Numbered from the stretch's first letter, positions 16,548 through 26,850 are shown. The stretch: 64,000 bases of DNA from Streptomonospora litoralis (GCF_004323735.1 NZ_CP036455.1:553101-617100), one strand, 5' to 3'. The notes: generated from the letters alone by a model not told the origin. Numbers and translations: made by a program.

Positions 16548-16964
16548 TTGATCGTGCGCAGCCTGACTGACGTCGACGGCACCGACGCCGACATCAGGAC
16601 CGAGACGTGGCGCAGCCGCCGCGTCGTTCTGGCCAAGGACAAGGTCGGGTTCTCGTTCCACGAGACCGTCCTCTACGCGGGCACCGAGACCAGGATGTGG
16701 TACGCGAACCACATCGAACTCGTGCACTGCATCGAGGGCGAGGCCGAGGTCACCGACGAGGAGACCGGCGAGACCCATCTCATCACCCCGGGCACGCTGT
16801 ACCTCCTCGACGGCCACGAGCACCACACGGTGCGGCCGAAGACGGACTTCCGGGTGCTGTGCGTGTTCAACCCGCCCGTCACCGGCCGCGAGGTCCACGA
16901 CGAGCACGGTGTATACCCCCTCCTGTCCGAAACCGGGGAAAGGCTGGACACCCCGGGTCAGTAA
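16548..16964 (+). CDS. ectC: L-ectoine synthase
   Basis: 138 residues from a TTG at 16548, chosen because AGAGGAG lies 8 bases upstream and the product then begins MIVRSL, the conserved EctC N-terminus. Cupin fold: [43 protein letters not shown] with the metal-binding and substrate residues in place. It cyclises N-gamma-acetyl-diaminobutyrate to ectoine. Set apart by hairpins on both sides within the operon. Confidence 0.97.
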   Translation: MIVRSLTDVDGTDADIRTETWRSRRVVLAKDKVGFSFHETVLYAGTETRMWYANHIELVHCIEGEAEVTDEETGETHLITPGTLYLLDGHEHHTVRPKTDFRVLCVFNPPVTGREVHDEHGVYPLLSETGERLDTPGQ

Positions 16965-16970
16965 GGCACG

Positions 16971-17038
16971 GGCGGGGTGCGGCCGCGACCGCGCCCCGCC
17001 TGCCGGGGACCGGCGTCCGCAGCGCCGGCCCCGGACCG
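16971..17038 (+). promoter_or_regulatory. Tandem hairpins between ectC and ectD
   Basis: A 12-bp stem with one wobble (16971-16982 with 16989-17000, loop CCGCGA) is followed at once by a second imperfect GC stem (about 17002-17038). There is no T-run. They may reduce read-through from ectC into ectD or protect the upstream mRNA. Confidence 0.5.
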
Positions 17039-17181
17039 CGGACCGCGGCGCGTGCGCCCGCGGCGACAGGGCGCTACGGCGCCGCGGAACCGGGAAGTCG
17101 CAATCAGCAAGGAGACGAAGGCGCGGCCTACCGCACGCCGCGCGAACACGAAAAAGGAGCGAATCCCTCAGGGGTATGGCC

Positions 17182-18090
17182 ATGACTGCGTTGACGACCC
17201 ATATCGAGCAGCCGACCATGGACGACTACCCGACCCGCAAGGACCACACGCCGGCCCTGCTGTACCGCAAGGACCCCACGTTCTGGGGGGACCGCGGGAG
17301 CGGGCCGCTGGACGCCGCGACGGCCGAGTCCTACGAGGCGAACGGCTATCTGCAGATCGAGTCCCTGATCACCGCGGACGAGCTGGAGTCCTGCCGCGGC
17401 GAGCTCGACCGGCTCAGCGGCGACGAGGAGCTGAAGAACGACGAGCGCGTCGTCGTGGAGCGTTCCTGCGACGAGGTGCGCTCCATCTTCGAGGTGCACG
17501 AGATCAGCGGCGTCTTCGGCGAGCTGGTGCGCGATCCGCGCATCGTCGACCGGGCCCGCCAGATCCTGGGCTCCGACGTCTACATCCACCAGAGCCGAGT
17601 CAACTCCAAGCCCGGATTCTCCGGCACCGACTTCTTCTGGCACTCCGACTTCGAGACCTGGCACGCCGAGGACGGGATGCCGCGGATGCGCGCGGTGAGC
17701 ATCTCCATCGCGCTCAGCGACAACTACGAGCACAACGGCTCGCTGATGATCATGCCGGGCTCGCACAAGACGTTCGTCTCCTGCGTGGGCGAGACCCCCG
17801 ACGACCACTACCGCGAGTCGCTCAAGAAGCAGCAGATCGGCACGCCCGACCAGTCGAGCCTGTCCATCCTGGCCGACCAGAACGGCATCGACGTGATGAC
17901 CGGGCCGGCCGGCGGGGCCATCATGTTCGACTCCAACTGCATGCACGGCTCCAACGGCAACATCACGCCGTTCCCCCGCGCGAACGTGTTCGTCGTCTAC
18001 AACAGCGTCGAGAACACCTGCGAGACCCCGTTCGCGGCGCCGCAGCGGCGGCCGTACTTCCTGGGCGCCCGCGACTTCACACCGGTGTGA
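17182..18090 (+). CDS. ectD: Ectoine 5-hydroxylase
   Basis: 302 residues from an ATG at 17182 (CAGGGG 7 bases upstream; the in-frame ATG at 17176 is an alternative). PhyH-type Fe(II)/2-oxoglutarate dioxygenase with the EctD signature FFWHSDFETWHAEDGMPRMR, which supplies the iron-binding HxD, and a later NCMHGSNGN His. It hydroxylates ectoine to 5-hydroxyectoine, a better desiccation and heat protectant. Its presence means that the strain can make both solutes. Confidence 0.96.
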   Translation: MTALTTHIEQPTMDDYPTRKDHTPALLYRKDPTFWGDRGSGPLDAATAESYEANGYLQIESLITADELESCRGELDRLSGDEELKNDERVVVERSCDEVRSIFEVHEISGVFGELVRDPRIVDRARQILGSDVYIHQSRVNSKPGFSGTDFFWHSDFETWHAEDGMPRMRAVSISIALSDNYEHNGSLMIMPGSHKTFVSCVGETPDDHYRESLKKQQIGTPDQSSLSILADQNGIDVMTGPAGGAIMFDSNCMHGSNGNITPFPRANVFVVYNSVENTCETPFAAPQRRPYFLGARDFTPV

Positions 18091-18354
18091 TCGCCGGATG
18101 ACAAGCTGACAACGAGGCGAAGCTAGGACATTCGTGACTCGATCGGTACGGGGCCGGAGTCGGCCATGTACCCGGGTAACCAGTGCATAACGTGCTATTC
18201 CGCCCCCGTTAGCCCTGAGCGATCATGGGCACGGAGTTGTGCACAGGCGCCGGTTGGTGCCGGGCGACCCGCGTGACCGGGGGTACTGAGACGACCCGAT
18301 CCCTGCTTTCGACCGGGGCTTGTCTCAGGGCCACGCATGTCCGTACCACCGCAC

Positions 18355-18385
18355 GGCGCTTCCTCCCCGCGAGGGAGGGAGCGCC
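18355..18385 (+). promoter_or_regulatory. Hairpin upstream of ehuB
   Basis: Arms 18355-18367 and 18373-18385 form a 13-bp stem with one wobble and loop CGCGA, ending 41 bases before the ehuB start. It lies in the 336-bp gap after ectD and may be a terminator for ectABCD or a leader element for the transporter genes. The rest of the gap shows no gene. Confidence 0.5.
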
Positions 18386-18426
18386 GCGCTGTTCCCCCCT
18401 TAGTTTCGCGACGAGGAGATAGAGCA

Positions 18427-19341
18427 ATGAGCAACAGCAGTCCCCTGGGTCACCTCGGCCGCCGCGATGTTCTGCGCGCGGGCGGCATCACCGCCGCCGC
18501 GCTGGCCGCGGGTCCAGGGCTGGCCGCGTGCTCCCGCACCGAGCCCGCACAAGGGCAGACGCTGCTGGAGAGCCTGCGCGAGAAGGGCTCGATCAAGGCG
18601 GCGATCAACAACGAGCCCCCCTTCGGCTACATCGACGACAACGGCAAGGTCACGGGCGAGGCGCCCGAGCTGCTGCGGGCGATCGTCAAGGAGATGGGCA
18701 TCGACAAGATCGAGGCCGAGACGGTCAGCTGGGACGGCCTGATCCCCGGCCTGAAGGCGGGCCGCTACGACGTCGTCGCGGCCGGCATGTACATCACACC
18801 GGAGCGCTGCCAGGAGGTGGCCTTCGCCGAGCCGGACTACAAGGTGCTCGAAGCGTTCATGGTGAAGAAGGGCAACCCGAAGAACCTGGAGACCTACCAC
18901 TCCGTCGCGGAGCAGCCCGACGTGCAGATCGCCGTGCTCAACGCCTCGGTCGAGCAGAACTACGCCGAGGGCGCGGGCGTCAAGAAGGACCAGATGACGC
19001 TCGGCGACAACGCCGTGCAGATGCTCGACCTGCTGGAGAACGGCCGTGTCGACGCGGTCGGCCTGAGCACCTTCTCGCTGAACTACCAGATGGAGCAGCG
19101 CGGCATGCAGGGCGGCTACGAGGTGACCGAGGGCTTCACTCCCGTGGTCGACGGCGAGGAGGTCAAGCCCGCCGGCGGCTTCGCCTTCCGCAAGGAGAAC
19201 CAGGACTTCCTGGACAGGTTCAACGAGGTCCTGGCCGACTTCAAGCAGAGCGGTCGACTGACCGAGATCGGCAAGGAGTTCGGCTTCGACGAGGCGGCCC
19301 ACCCGGGCGACCTGACCACCGAAGAACTCTGCTCGCAGTAG
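18427..19341 (+). CDS. ehuB: Ectoine/hydroxyectoine ABC transporter substrate-binding lipoprotein
   Basis: 304 residues from an ATG with GAGGAG 9 bases upstream. Twin-arginine-like leader (GRRDVLRAGGITAAALAAGPGLAAC) with a lipobox at Cys35. Family 3 solute-binding fold: LREKGSIKAAINNEPPFGYIDDNGKVTGEAPELLRAIVKEMG, AGMYITPERCQEVAFAEPDY. Adjacency to ectABCD and to two permeases and an ATPase gives the Ehu assignment. It captures external ectoines for reuse as osmoprotectant. Confidence 0.93.
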   Translation: MSNSSPLGHLGRRDVLRAGGITAAALAAGPGLAACSRTEPAQGQTLLESLREKGSIKAAINNEPPFGYIDDNGKVTGEAPELLRAIVKEMGIDKIEAETVSWDGLIPGLKAGRYDVVAAGMYITPERCQEVAFAEPDYKVLEAFMVKKGNPKNLETYHSVAEQPDVQIAVLNASVEQNYAEGAGVKKDQMTLGDNAVQMLDLLENGRVDAVGLSTFSLNYQMEQRGMQGGYEVTEGFTPVVDGEEVKPAGGFAFRKENQDFLDRFNEVLADFKQSGRLTEIGKEFGFDEAAHPGDLTTEELCSQ

Positions 19342-19363
19342 CGGCTAGGTCGAGGGTTCTTCC

Positions 19364-20089
19364 GTGGATTTCTTCCTCAACAGGTTCCCGGCCTATCTGG
19401 ACGGGGCCCTGACAACACTGATGCTGACCCTGCTGGGCTCGCTGCTGGCGTTCATCCTGGCGATGGTGATCGGCATCCTCGGCACGCTGCGCAACCCGCT
19501 GGCCCGCGGGATCGCCACGGTATACACCGAGGCGTTCCGCGGTGTCGCGGCGCTGATCCTGCTGTTCTGGTTCGCCTACGCGGTCCCGCAGATCACGCCG
19601 TATCAGCTCTCACCGATCTTCGCGGGCGTGCTCGCGCTCGGGCTGAACGTCGGTGCCTACGGCGCCGAGGTGGTGCGTGCGGCGATCAACGCGGTGCCCA
19701 GGGCGCAGACCGAGGCCACGATCGCGCTGAACATGTCGTGGGCGCGGCGGATGTGGCTGGTGCTGCTGCCGCAGGCGTGGGCGCAGATGCTGCCGACCTT
19801 CGGCAACCTGATCATCGAGTTGATGAAGGCGTCGGCGATCGTATCGCTGATCAACGTCGCCGATCTCACCGACGTCGCCGGCACTCTGCGGCAGAGCACC
19901 GGGGAGACGATCCCAGCCTTCGTCAGCGCCCTGATCATGTACTTCGTCATCGCCCAGGTGCTGATCCTCGGGATGCGCATGCTGGAGCGCCAGGCCAACC
20001 GGCGGCTGGGCAGGGCGCCGACCGGCGGTGGCCTGCTGTCCCTGCTGCGTCCGCCGACACCCGGAACGAGAGTGGGGGCGGCCAAGTGA
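19364..20089 (+). CDS. ehuC: Ectoine ABC transporter permease EhuC
   Basis: 241 residues from a GTG. Polar amino-acid (HisM) type permease with several membrane helices (TLMLTLLGSLLAFILAMVIGILG) and the EAA loop NAVPRAQTEATIALNMSWARRMWLVLLPQAWAQMLP. It forms the channel with EhuD. Its stop overlaps the ehuD start as GTGA, indicating translational coupling. Confidence 0.93.
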   Translation: MDFFLNRFPAYLDGALTTLMLTLLGSLLAFILAMVIGILGTLRNPLARGIATVYTEAFRGVAALILLFWFAYAVPQITPYQLSPIFAGVLALGLNVGAYGAEVVRAAINAVPRAQTEATIALNMSWARRMWLVLLPQAWAQMLPTFGNLIIELMKASAIVSLINVADLTDVAGTLRQSTGETIPAFVSALIMYFVIAQVLILGMRMLERQANRRLGRAPTGGGLLSLLRPPTPGTRVGAAK

Positions 20090-20724
20090 CCTGGGACACC
20101 GAGTTCGCGATCAGCATCATCCCGCAACTGCTGCAAGGGTTGGTCGTCACCGTCCAAGCGGTGGTGATCGGCTATGCGGTGGCCCTCGTCCTGGGCCTGT
20201 TCGTGGCGGTCCTGCGCATGGTCCGGGGCGTCGGTCCGGTGGTGTTCGCCGTCTTCGAGTTCATCCGGACCACCCCGATCCTGGTGCAGCTGCTGTTCGT
20301 GTTCGCCCTGGCACCGCCGAGCATCACGCCGCTGACGATCGGCGTCTCGGTCCTGGGCGTGCACTACGCGGCCTACACCGCCGAGGTCTACCGCTCGGGG
20401 ATCGAAGGTGTGGCCAAGGGCCAGTGGGAGGCCTGCCGCGCGCTGAGCCTGCCACCGGTGCGGACATGGGGCGCCGTCGTGCTGCCTCAGGCCATCCGCA
20501 AGGTCGTGCCCGCCCTGGGCAACTACCTCATCTCCATGTTCAAGGACACGCCGTACCTGTTCGCCATCACCGTGCCCGAGATGATGTTCGTGGCCAAGGC
20601 GATCGGCACCGAGTCCTTCCGCAGTATGGAGGCCTACACCCTCGCAGGGTTGTTCTTCCTGGCCGTGAGCGTGCCCTCCGCGGTCATCATCCGACGTCTG
20701 GAGCGCCGATATGCAGCAGTCTGA
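20086..20724 (+). CDS. ehuD: Ectoine ABC transporter permease EhuD
   Basis: 212 residues from a GTG that overlaps the ehuC stop by 4 bases. HisM-type permease: GLVVTVQAVVIGYAVALVLGLFVAVLRMV at the N-terminus and EAA loop GIEGVAKGQWEACRALSLPPVRTWGAVVLPQAIRKVVP. It overlaps the ehuA start by 14 bases. The gene order BCDA differs from the ABCD order described in Sinorhizobium. Confidence 0.93.
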   Translation: MTWDTEFAISIIPQLLQGLVVTVQAVVIGYAVALVLGLFVAVLRMVRGVGPVVFAVFEFIRTTPILVQLLFVFALAPPSITPLTIGVSVLGVHYAAYTAEVYRSGIEGVAKGQWEACRALSLPPVRTWGAVVLPQAIRKVVPALGNYLISMFKDTPYLFAITVPEMMFVAKAIGTESFRSMEAYTLAGLFFLAVSVPSAVIIRRLERRYAAV

Positions 20725-21547
20725 CAGTACGCGGAGTACGGAGACCGCCGGCGTGCAGTCCGCTCAGGAGGCACCCGGCGGCGAGATCATCAACTTCGAC
20801 AAGGTCGTCAAGCGCTACGGCAGCAACGTGGTGCTCGACGAGCTGGACTTCTCGGTCGCCCCCGGTGAGCGGGTAACGCTCATCGGGCCCAGCGGGTCGG
20901 GCAAGACGACGATCCTGCGCCTGCTGATGACCCTGGAGCCCATCGACGGCGGCGTCATCTGGGTCAACGGCGAGCCGCTGTCGCACATGCGCCGCGGAGG
21001 GCGCCTGGTCAAGGCCAACGAGGCCCACCTGCGCCGCGCGCGCAAGAGCATCGGCATGGTCTTCCAGCAGTTCAACCTCTTCCCGAACATGAGCGTGCGC
21101 AAGAACGTCACCGAGGGTCCCGTGCACAGCCTGGGCGTGGCCAAGGACGAGGCCAACCGGCGCGCCGAGGAGCTGCTGGACATGGTCGGGCTGAGCGACA
21201 AGATCGACGCCCACCCCACCCAACTGTCCGGCGGGCAGCAGCAGCGCGTGGCGATCGCGCGGGCGCTGGCCATGCAGCCGCAGATCCTGCTGCTGGACGA
21301 GGTCACCTCGGCGCTCGACCCCGAACTGGTCGCCGGGGTGCTGGACGTGCTGCGGGAGATCGCGCAGAGCACCGACATCACCATGCTGTGCGTGACCCAC
21401 GAGATGAGCTTCGCCCGGGACGTGTCGCACCGGGTGCTGATGTTCGACGAAGGCCAGGTCGCCGAGGAGGGTTCTCCCGAGCGGATCTTCGGCGACCCGC
21501 AGGAGGAGCGCACCAAGACGTTCCTCAAGGCGGTGCTCGAAAGCTGA
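20711..21547 (+). CDS. ehuA: Ectoine ABC transporter ATPase
   Basis: 278 residues. A 25-residue non-conserved N-terminus precedes the ATPase domain: Walker A GPSGSGKTT, Q-loop VFQQFNLFPNMSV, signature LSGGQQQRVAIARAL, Walker B ILLLDEVTSALD and switch His in THEMSFARD. It is the polar amino-acid transporter ATPase type and powers ectoine import. It is the last gene of the ehuBCDA unit and is followed by a terminator. Confidence 0.95.
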   Translation: MQQSDSTRSTETAGVQSAQEAPGGEIINFDKVVKRYGSNVVLDELDFSVAPGERVTLIGPSGSGKTTILRLLMTLEPIDGGVIWVNGEPLSHMRRGGRLVKANEAHLRRARKSIGMVFQQFNLFPNMSVRKNVTEGPVHSLGVAKDEANRRAEELLDMVGLSDKIDAHPTQLSGGQQQRVAIARALAMQPQILLLDEVTSALDPELVAGVLDVLREIAQSTDITMLCVTHEMSFARDVSHRVLMFDEGQVAEEGSPERIFGDPQEERTKTFLKAVLES

Positions 21548-21607
21548 CGCCGGCTGCCGGTGCGGTCCCCCTTTTCGCCGGGGTCGGCGCCGGTCCGATT
21601 CACAGTG

Positions 21608-21645
21608 CGGGAGGGTGCTCCGACGGGGCGCCCTCCCGTCGCTTT
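21608..21645 (+). terminator. Terminator after ehuA
   Basis: An 11-bp stem (21608-21618 with 21628-21638, one wobble) with a 9-base loop is followed by TCGCTTT. It lies 60 bases after the ehuA stop. Confidence 0.6.
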
Positions 21646-21837
21646 GCCCGCGGCCCGCGGCCCGTGCCCGGCGGGTGACGGCTTCCGTGACGCCCCGACG
21701 GGCGCGCGGCGCCGCATCGCCAACTCGACTTTCCTCTGCGGAAAGTAAAAAAACGGAGAGTAACGACATACCGTTTCCATTGCGTCACCTTTCCCTGCGT
21801 ACAGGAGAGACTGAGGCCCTGAGCTGGGGGGAGGCCG

Positions 21838-22752
21838 GTGACGAGAACATCCGGACGGTTACTGAAGTGGGGCGCCGCCGCGGCGGTGACGGCCTTGGCC
21901 GTGGTGCTGGTGCTGCACCCCGTGGTGCCGACGAGTGCGCTCGGGGGGCGGGCGCCGAGCCACGGCGCCCTGCTGATGCCCATGGCCGCCGGCCTGGTGC
22001 TGATCGCCGTCGTCACCGACCGGCATCGGAGCCGGGAGCTGGACCGGCGGGCGCGCGCCGCGCTGGAGGGCCACTCGATGCCCTACGAGTTGACATGCCT
22101 CATGCTGCTGTTAGCGGTGTTCCTGCTGGCGACGGTGGGGGTCTCCTTTCTCGGGCAGACGTTCCTTCCCACGGTGAGCTGGGAGGTGCTGATGCCTCCC
22201 ATCCGCATCCTGCTGCTGTTCGTGCTCCCCCTCGTCGTGGTCGACATGGGCGGGTTCACCGTCGCCGGATACAGCACGGTGATGCCGCTGCTGGCCATGC
22301 GGGTCACCGAGGGCTGGCGGTGGGCCGGCGCCGTTCCGGTGTGCGTGACGCTGGCGCTGATGGCGCTGGCCGTCTTCCCGGCGCCGATGCCCGATCCCGC
22401 GCTCGTGATCGCGGCGGCGATCGCCATCGTCGCGGCCGTGGCCGTACCGGAGGAGCTGTTCTTCCGCGCCCTGGTGCAGACGCGGCTGGAGCGCGTGGCC
22501 GGGCGCTGGCCCGGCATACTGCTCGCAACGGCGCTGTTCACCGTGGTCAGCGTCTACCTGTCGGAGTACGGCGAGCTCAGCACCGAGGCCGAGGTCCTGG
22601 AGTTCGGTGTCTGGCAGGCGGGCGTGTTCTACGCCATGGTCGGCCTGCTGCACGGCCTCCTGTGGAGCGCCTACCGCAACTTCTGGCTGAACGTGCTCAT
22701 GCGTTCCGGCGCCCTGCTGATACGGGTGGCTCCGGCGCTTCAGGTCCTGTAG
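21838..22752 (+). CDS. CPBP-family membrane protein (incomplete protease motifs)
   Basis: 304 residues from a GTG with GGGGGGAGG just upstream. Seven or eight hydrophobic helices. CPBP/CAAX motif 1 is present (PEELFFRALVQTRLER), and the family's late GLLHGLLWSAYRNFW helix can be seen. The FxxxH motif reads FTVVS and the final His-containing motif reads VLMRSGALL, so two metal-ligand histidines appear to be missing. It may be a non-catalytic CPBP protein. It precedes the GOLPH3-like gene by 140 bp. Function unknown. Confidence 0.75.
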   Translation: MTRTSGRLLKWGAAAAVTALAVVLVLHPVVPTSALGGRAPSHGALLMPMAAGLVLIAVVTDRHRSRELDRRARAALEGHSMPYELTCLMLLLAVFLLATVGVSFLGQTFLPTVSWEVLMPPIRILLLFVLPLVVVDMGGFTVAGYSTVMPLLAMRVTEGWRWAGAVPVCVTLALMALAVFPAPMPDPALVIAAAIAIVAAVAVPEELFFRALVQTRLERVAGRWPGILLATALFTVVSVYLSEYGELSTEAEVLEFGVWQAGVFYAMVGLLHGLLWSAYRNFWLNVLMRSGALLIRVAPALQVL

Positions 22753-22892
22753 CGGCGCCGCGCGGATCCGGGCGTGCGCGCCGCCCGGTGCCCCCTTTCG
22801 GCACGCGCCGGTGCCCCCTTTCGGCAGTGGTGGACGGACACTCCGGCTTGGGATACTCACCGCATACGTGGCACCGAGCAGCAGGAGACCTC

Positions 22893-23564
22893 GTGACCCG
22901 GCAGATCCTCACCGACGAACTGCTCCTCCTCGCGCACCGGCCTGATACCGGGCGCCCGCTCGTCGACGCCAACCGGCTGCAGTGCGGTCTGGTCGGAGCG
23001 CTGGTCGCCGATCTGGTGCTGGCGGGCCGCGCCCGGCTCGCAGACGACCGCGTCTACGCCGCCGGCTATTCGCACACCGGCGACCCGGACCTGGACGGCA
23101 CCGCCTGGCGGATCGCCTCCGAACAGCGCCCGCGCAAGGTCAAATGGTGGGTGCAGAAGATGAACAAGAATGCGCTGCGGCAGCGGCTGCTCGGCCGGGC
23201 CGTATCCGACGGTGTGCTCGCCTACTCCCAGGGGCGCATCATGGGGATCTTCCCCTCGAACGACTACCGGCCGGCCGTCCCGGGCAGCCGCGAGACGAGC
23301 GCGAACGGGCTGCGGTCGGTGCTGCTGGGTTACGACGTGCCCGATCCGCGCTCGGCCGCCCTGCTGGCCCTGGTCGGCGCGGTCGGGCTGGACGGCAAGC
23401 TGTTCGGCGACGTGCCGGGCGGCGAGCGGCGCAAGCGGATCAAGGCGGTCGTGGCGCGCGACGACATCGGCCAGGCGGTGCGCGCGGTGATCCAGTCCAT
23501 CGAGGGAGCCGTCGCCGCGGCAGCCGCCGCCGGGGCCGCCGGAGCCGCCGGGGGCGGCAGTTGA
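22893..23564 (+). CDS. GOLPH3/VPS74 (GPP34)-like protein
   Basis: 223 residues from a GTG with GCAGGAGA upstream. It begins QILTDELLLLAHRPDTGRPLVDANRLQCGLVGALVADLVLAGRARL, the typical GPP34 N-terminus, and carries the internal GLDGKLFGD motif. Actinobacterial members are cytoplasmic and may bind acidic phospholipids as the eukaryotic family does. An Ala/Gly-rich tail ends the protein. It is often found near stress genes; its role is not established. Confidence 0.85.
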   Translation: MTRQILTDELLLLAHRPDTGRPLVDANRLQCGLVGALVADLVLAGRARLADDRVYAAGYSHTGDPDLDGTAWRIASEQRPRKVKWWVQKMNKNALRQRLLGRAVSDGVLAYSQGRIMGIFPSNDYRPAVPGSRETSANGLRSVLLGYDVPDPRSAALLALVGAVGLDGKLFGDVPGGERRKRIKAVVARDDIGQAVRAVIQSIEGAVAAAAAAGAAGAAGGGS

Positions 23565-23774
23565 TCGCGGGGATTCCCGGCGGCTGAGGGGCCGAGTCGG
23601 CGGCAGTGGGACTTCCGCGATCTTCGTGTTCTATGTCCGAATTCGGACGGCACCGCGAGGGAACATCTCCATCAGGCGAACGGGCACGGGCACGGCACTC
23701 GGGTGCCTCCTGCGGCGGCGCCCTGCGCATGCGTAACCGCGTGGACACCACGGCGCCGATGCCCGTTCAAGCAG

Positions 23775-25880
23775 ATGGGAGACTCTGCGACCGTGACTGC
23801 GGAATCGGTGATTACGGGACAAACCAGTGGCGAACTTCCTGCTGACCGCTTCCTGGACCGCGAGGAGGGCTGGCTGCGCTTCAACCAGCGCGTGTTGGAG
23901 CTCGCTGAAGACGCCGACGTACCGCTGCTGGAGCGCGCCCGCTACCTCTCCATCTTCGCCGGCAATCTGGACGAGTTCTTCATGGTGCGCGTCGCCGGAC
24001 TGAAGCGTCGGATCGCCACCGGCGTGGCCGTCACCTCCGCAACCCGCCACCACCCCGACGACCTGCTGCAGCACATCTCCGACTTCTCCCGCGAGCTGAT
24101 GCTGCGGCAGGCGCGGTGCTTCCACGAGTCGGTGGCCCCCGCCCTGGCCGAAGCCGGAATCCGCATCGTGCGCTGGGACGAACTCGACGCAGCCGAGCGC
24201 GCGAGAATGCACGAGTTCTTCCACGGCTCGGTCTACCCGCTGCTCACCCCCTTCGCGGTCGACCCCGCACACCCGTTCCCCTACATCTCGGGTCGTTCGC
24301 TCAACCTGGCGGTCACCGTCCGCGACCCGCAGACCGGCCGGACCATGTTCGCCCGCGTGAAGATGCCCTCCGCCCTGCCGCGCTTCATCGACCTGGGCGC
24401 AGACCGCTTCGTGCCGACCGAGGACGTCGTCGCCGGCCACCTGCAGGTGCTGTTCGAGGGGATGGAGGTGCTGGAGCGCCACGCTTTCCGGGTCACCCGC
24501 AACGCCGACCTGGAGGTCGACGAGGACGAGACCGACGACCTGGTGCAGTCGCTGGAGAACGAGCTGCGCCGGCGCCGCTTCGGACCGCTGGTGCGCCTGG
24601 AGGTCGAGGAGACCATCTCCGAGGACGCGGTGGCCATCCTGCGCCGCGAACTGGGCGCCGAGGACCGCGAGATCTACGCGGTCCCGGGGCCGCTCAGCCT
24701 CGCGGGGCTCGACCGGATCGCGAACCTGCCGCGTCCGGAGCTGCGCTTCTCGCCGATGGTGCCCGTCGAACCGCAGGACCTGGCCCACGACGACTTCTTC
24801 GACGCGGTGCGAAGACGGGAACTGCTGGTCCACCACCCCTACGAGTCCTTCACCACCACGACCGAGCGCTTCCTGGCCCTCGCCGCGGCCGACCCGCGAG
24901 TGGTCGCCGTCAAGCAGACGCTGTACCGGACCAGCGGCGACTCCCCGATCGTCGAGTCGCTCATCGACGCCGCCCGCGCCGGCAAGGAGGTCGTCGTCCT
25001 CGTCGAGATCAAGGCGCGCTTCGACGAGCAGAACAACATCCTGTGGGCCCGCAAACTCGAAGAGGCCGGGTGCCACGTCGTCTACGGCGTCGTCGGCCTG
25101 AAGACCCACTGCAAGCTGGCCCTGGTGGTGCGCCAGGACGACGACGGAGTCCTGCGGCGCTACTGCCACGTCGGCACCGGCAACTACAACCCCAGCACCG
25201 CCCGCATCTACGAGGACTTCGGCCTGCTCAGCGCCGACCCCGAGGTCGGCGAGGACCTCAGCGACCTCTTCAACCACCTCACCGGTTTCTCCCGCAAGGC
25301 CGAGTACCGCCGGCTGCTGGTCGCACCCTCGGCGCTGCGCGACGGCCTGATGCGCTGTGTCCAGCAGGAGATGGACAACCACCGGCGCGGTCTGCCCGCG
25401 CGCATCCGCATCAAGGTGAACTCGCTGGTCGACGAGGACATCATCGACGCCCTCTACGAGGCCTCCCGGGTCGGCGTGCCCGTCGACCTGTGGGTGCGGG
25501 GCAGTTGCGTGCTTCGCCCCGGGCTGGAGGGGGTGTCCGAAACGATCCGGGTGCGCAGTATCCTCGGACGGTTCCTGGAACACTCCAGAATCTTCGTCTT
25601 CGAGAATGGAGGGGAACCGCAGGTGTGGCTCGGCAGCGCCGACCTCATGCCGCGGAACCTGGACCGGCGGGTCGAGGCGCTGATCAGGATCGAGGAGTCC
25701 GCGCAGCGGGCCCGCCTGGTGGGGCTGATGGACTTGGCGATGGCCGACAGCACGGCGTCGTGGCGCATGGAGCCCGACGGCGGTTGGCACCGGGTCACCC
25801 GCGACGATGCCGGTGAGCGGCTGCTCGAACTGCAGAGCGCCTTGCGCAGCGACCGCCACCTGCGGGCCGTCGATGGCTGA
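23775..25880 (+). CDS. ppk: Polyphosphate kinase 1
   Basis: 701 residues from ATG 23775; a GTG at 23793 with GGGAGA upstream is an alternative start. All four Ppk1 domains are visible: N-terminal [27 protein letters not shown], the head domain, then catalytic C1/C2 with [22 protein letters not shown], the autophosphorylated-His region [16 protein letters not shown] and [16 protein letters not shown]. It makes inorganic polyphosphate from ATP at the membrane or in granules. It overlaps the next gene by 8 bases, so the two are coupled. Confidence 0.96.
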   Translation: MGDSATVTAESVITGQTSGELPADRFLDREEGWLRFNQRVLELAEDADVPLLERARYLSIFAGNLDEFFMVRVAGLKRRIATGVAVTSATRHHPDDLLQHISDFSRELMLRQARCFHESVAPALAEAGIRIVRWDELDAAERARMHEFFHGSVYPLLTPFAVDPAHPFPYISGRSLNLAVTVRDPQTGRTMFARVKMPSALPRFIDLGADRFVPTEDVVAGHLQVLFEGMEVLERHAFRVTRNADLEVDEDETDDLVQSLENELRRRRFGPLVRLEVEETISEDAVAILRRELGAEDREIYAVPGPLSLAGLDRIANLPRPELRFSPMVPVEPQDLAHDDFFDAVRRRELLVHHPYESFTTTTERFLALAAADPRVVAVKQTLYRTSGDSPIVESLIDAARAGKEVVVLVEIKARFDEQNNILWARKLEEAGCHVVYGVVGLKTHCKLALVVRQDDDGVLRRYCHVGTGNYNPSTARIYEDFGLLSADPEVGEDLSDLFNHLTGFSRKAEYRRLLVAPSALRDGLMRCVQQEMDNHRRGLPARIRIKVNSLVDEDIIDALYEASRVGVPVDLWVRGSCVLRPGLEGVSETIRVRSILGRFLEHSRIFVFENGGEPQVWLGSADLMPRNLDRRVEALIRIEESAQRARLVGLMDLAMADSTASWRMEPDGGWHRVTRDDAGERLLELQSALRSDRHLRAVDG

Positions 25881-26850
25881 ACACCCGGACGAACCCGTAA
25901 CGATCACCAGCGCCTTCCCGCCCCGCGACACCGCCCCCAGCGGCTATCTGGAGCCCATCCGCGCGGCCGGTGCTGTCTTGTGGCGCGGTGATCCCCAGGC
26001 GTGCGAGGTCGCGCTGGTGCACCGCCCCGACCGCGACGACTGGAGCCTGCCCAAGGGCAAAGTGAAGAACAGCGAGCACCTGCTCACCGCCGCGGTGCGC
26101 GAGGTGACCGAGGAGACCGGGCTGCTGCCGGTGCTCGGCCGCCGGGTCCCGCCCCAGCGCTACCTGAAGAACGGCTGGCCCAAGCAGGTCGAGTGGTGGG
26201 CGGCCACCGCCTCGGGCGAGTCCTCCTTCGCGCCCAACGACGAGATCGACCGGCTGGAGTGGCTGCCCGTCGCCGAGGCCCGCCGCCGGGCCACCTACGG
26301 CCACGACATCCAGGTGCTGGACAACTTCGCCACCGGGCCCGCCGAGACCTTCCCGCTGATCCTGCTCCGCCACGCATCGGCCGGCGACAAGAACAGCTGG
26401 GACGACGACGACCTGCTGCGCCCGCTGGACTCGGTGGGCCGCGGCGACGCCGGCGAGCTCTCCCGGGTACTGACCGCCCTGGGCACTCCGCGCGTCGTCA
26501 GCTCCGCGGCTGCGCGGTGCACCGAGACGATGCTGTCCTACGCCGTGGCCAACGGCGCCGAGATGCGCACCGAACGGGCCTTCACCGCGCGGACCTCGGG
26601 TTCGGACACGGTCTTCGACACCGAAGGGGCGCACGCTGCCTTCGCCCGGCTCATCGACGAAGGGCTGCCGACCGTGGTGTGCACTCACGGAGAACTGGTT
26701 CCCGGCCTGATGCGTGAGGCGCTGGACCGGCTGGACGCCCCCGTCTCCCAGCAGCTGTCCCTGCGCAAGGGCACTTTCTGGGTGCTGCACCTGTCGTCGG
26801 CCGACCGGCAGCTCGCCGCGGTCGAACGCCACAGCGTCCGCGGCGGGTGA
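25873..26850 (+). CDS. Nudix hydrolase-SixA phosphatase fusion (MutT1-like)
   Basis: 325 residues from an ATG overlapping the ppk stop. Residues ~20-155 hold a perfect Nudix box ([24 protein letters not shown]). Residues ~165-310 are a histidine phosphatase with [10 protein letters not shown] and the distal THGE. The same two-domain protein beside ppk is mycobacterial MutT1, which hydrolyses 8-oxo-GTP/dGTP and diadenosine polyphosphates. Coupling with ppk suggests shared control of nucleotide and polyphosphate pools. Confidence 0.92.
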   Translation: MAEHPDEPVTITSAFPPRDTAPSGYLEPIRAAGAVLWRGDPQACEVALVHRPDRDDWSLPKGKVKNSEHLLTAAVREVTEETGLLPVLGRRVPPQRYLKNGWPKQVEWWAATASGESSFAPNDEIDRLEWLPVAEARRRATYGHDIQVLDNFATGPAETFPLILLRHASAGDKNSWDDDDLLRPLDSVGRGDAGELSRVLTALGTPRVVSSAAARCTETMLSYAVANGAEMRTERAFTARTSGSDTVFDTEGAHAAFARLIDEGLPTVVCTHGELVPGLMREALDRLDAPVSQQLSLRKGTFWVLHLSSADRQLAAVERHSVRGG

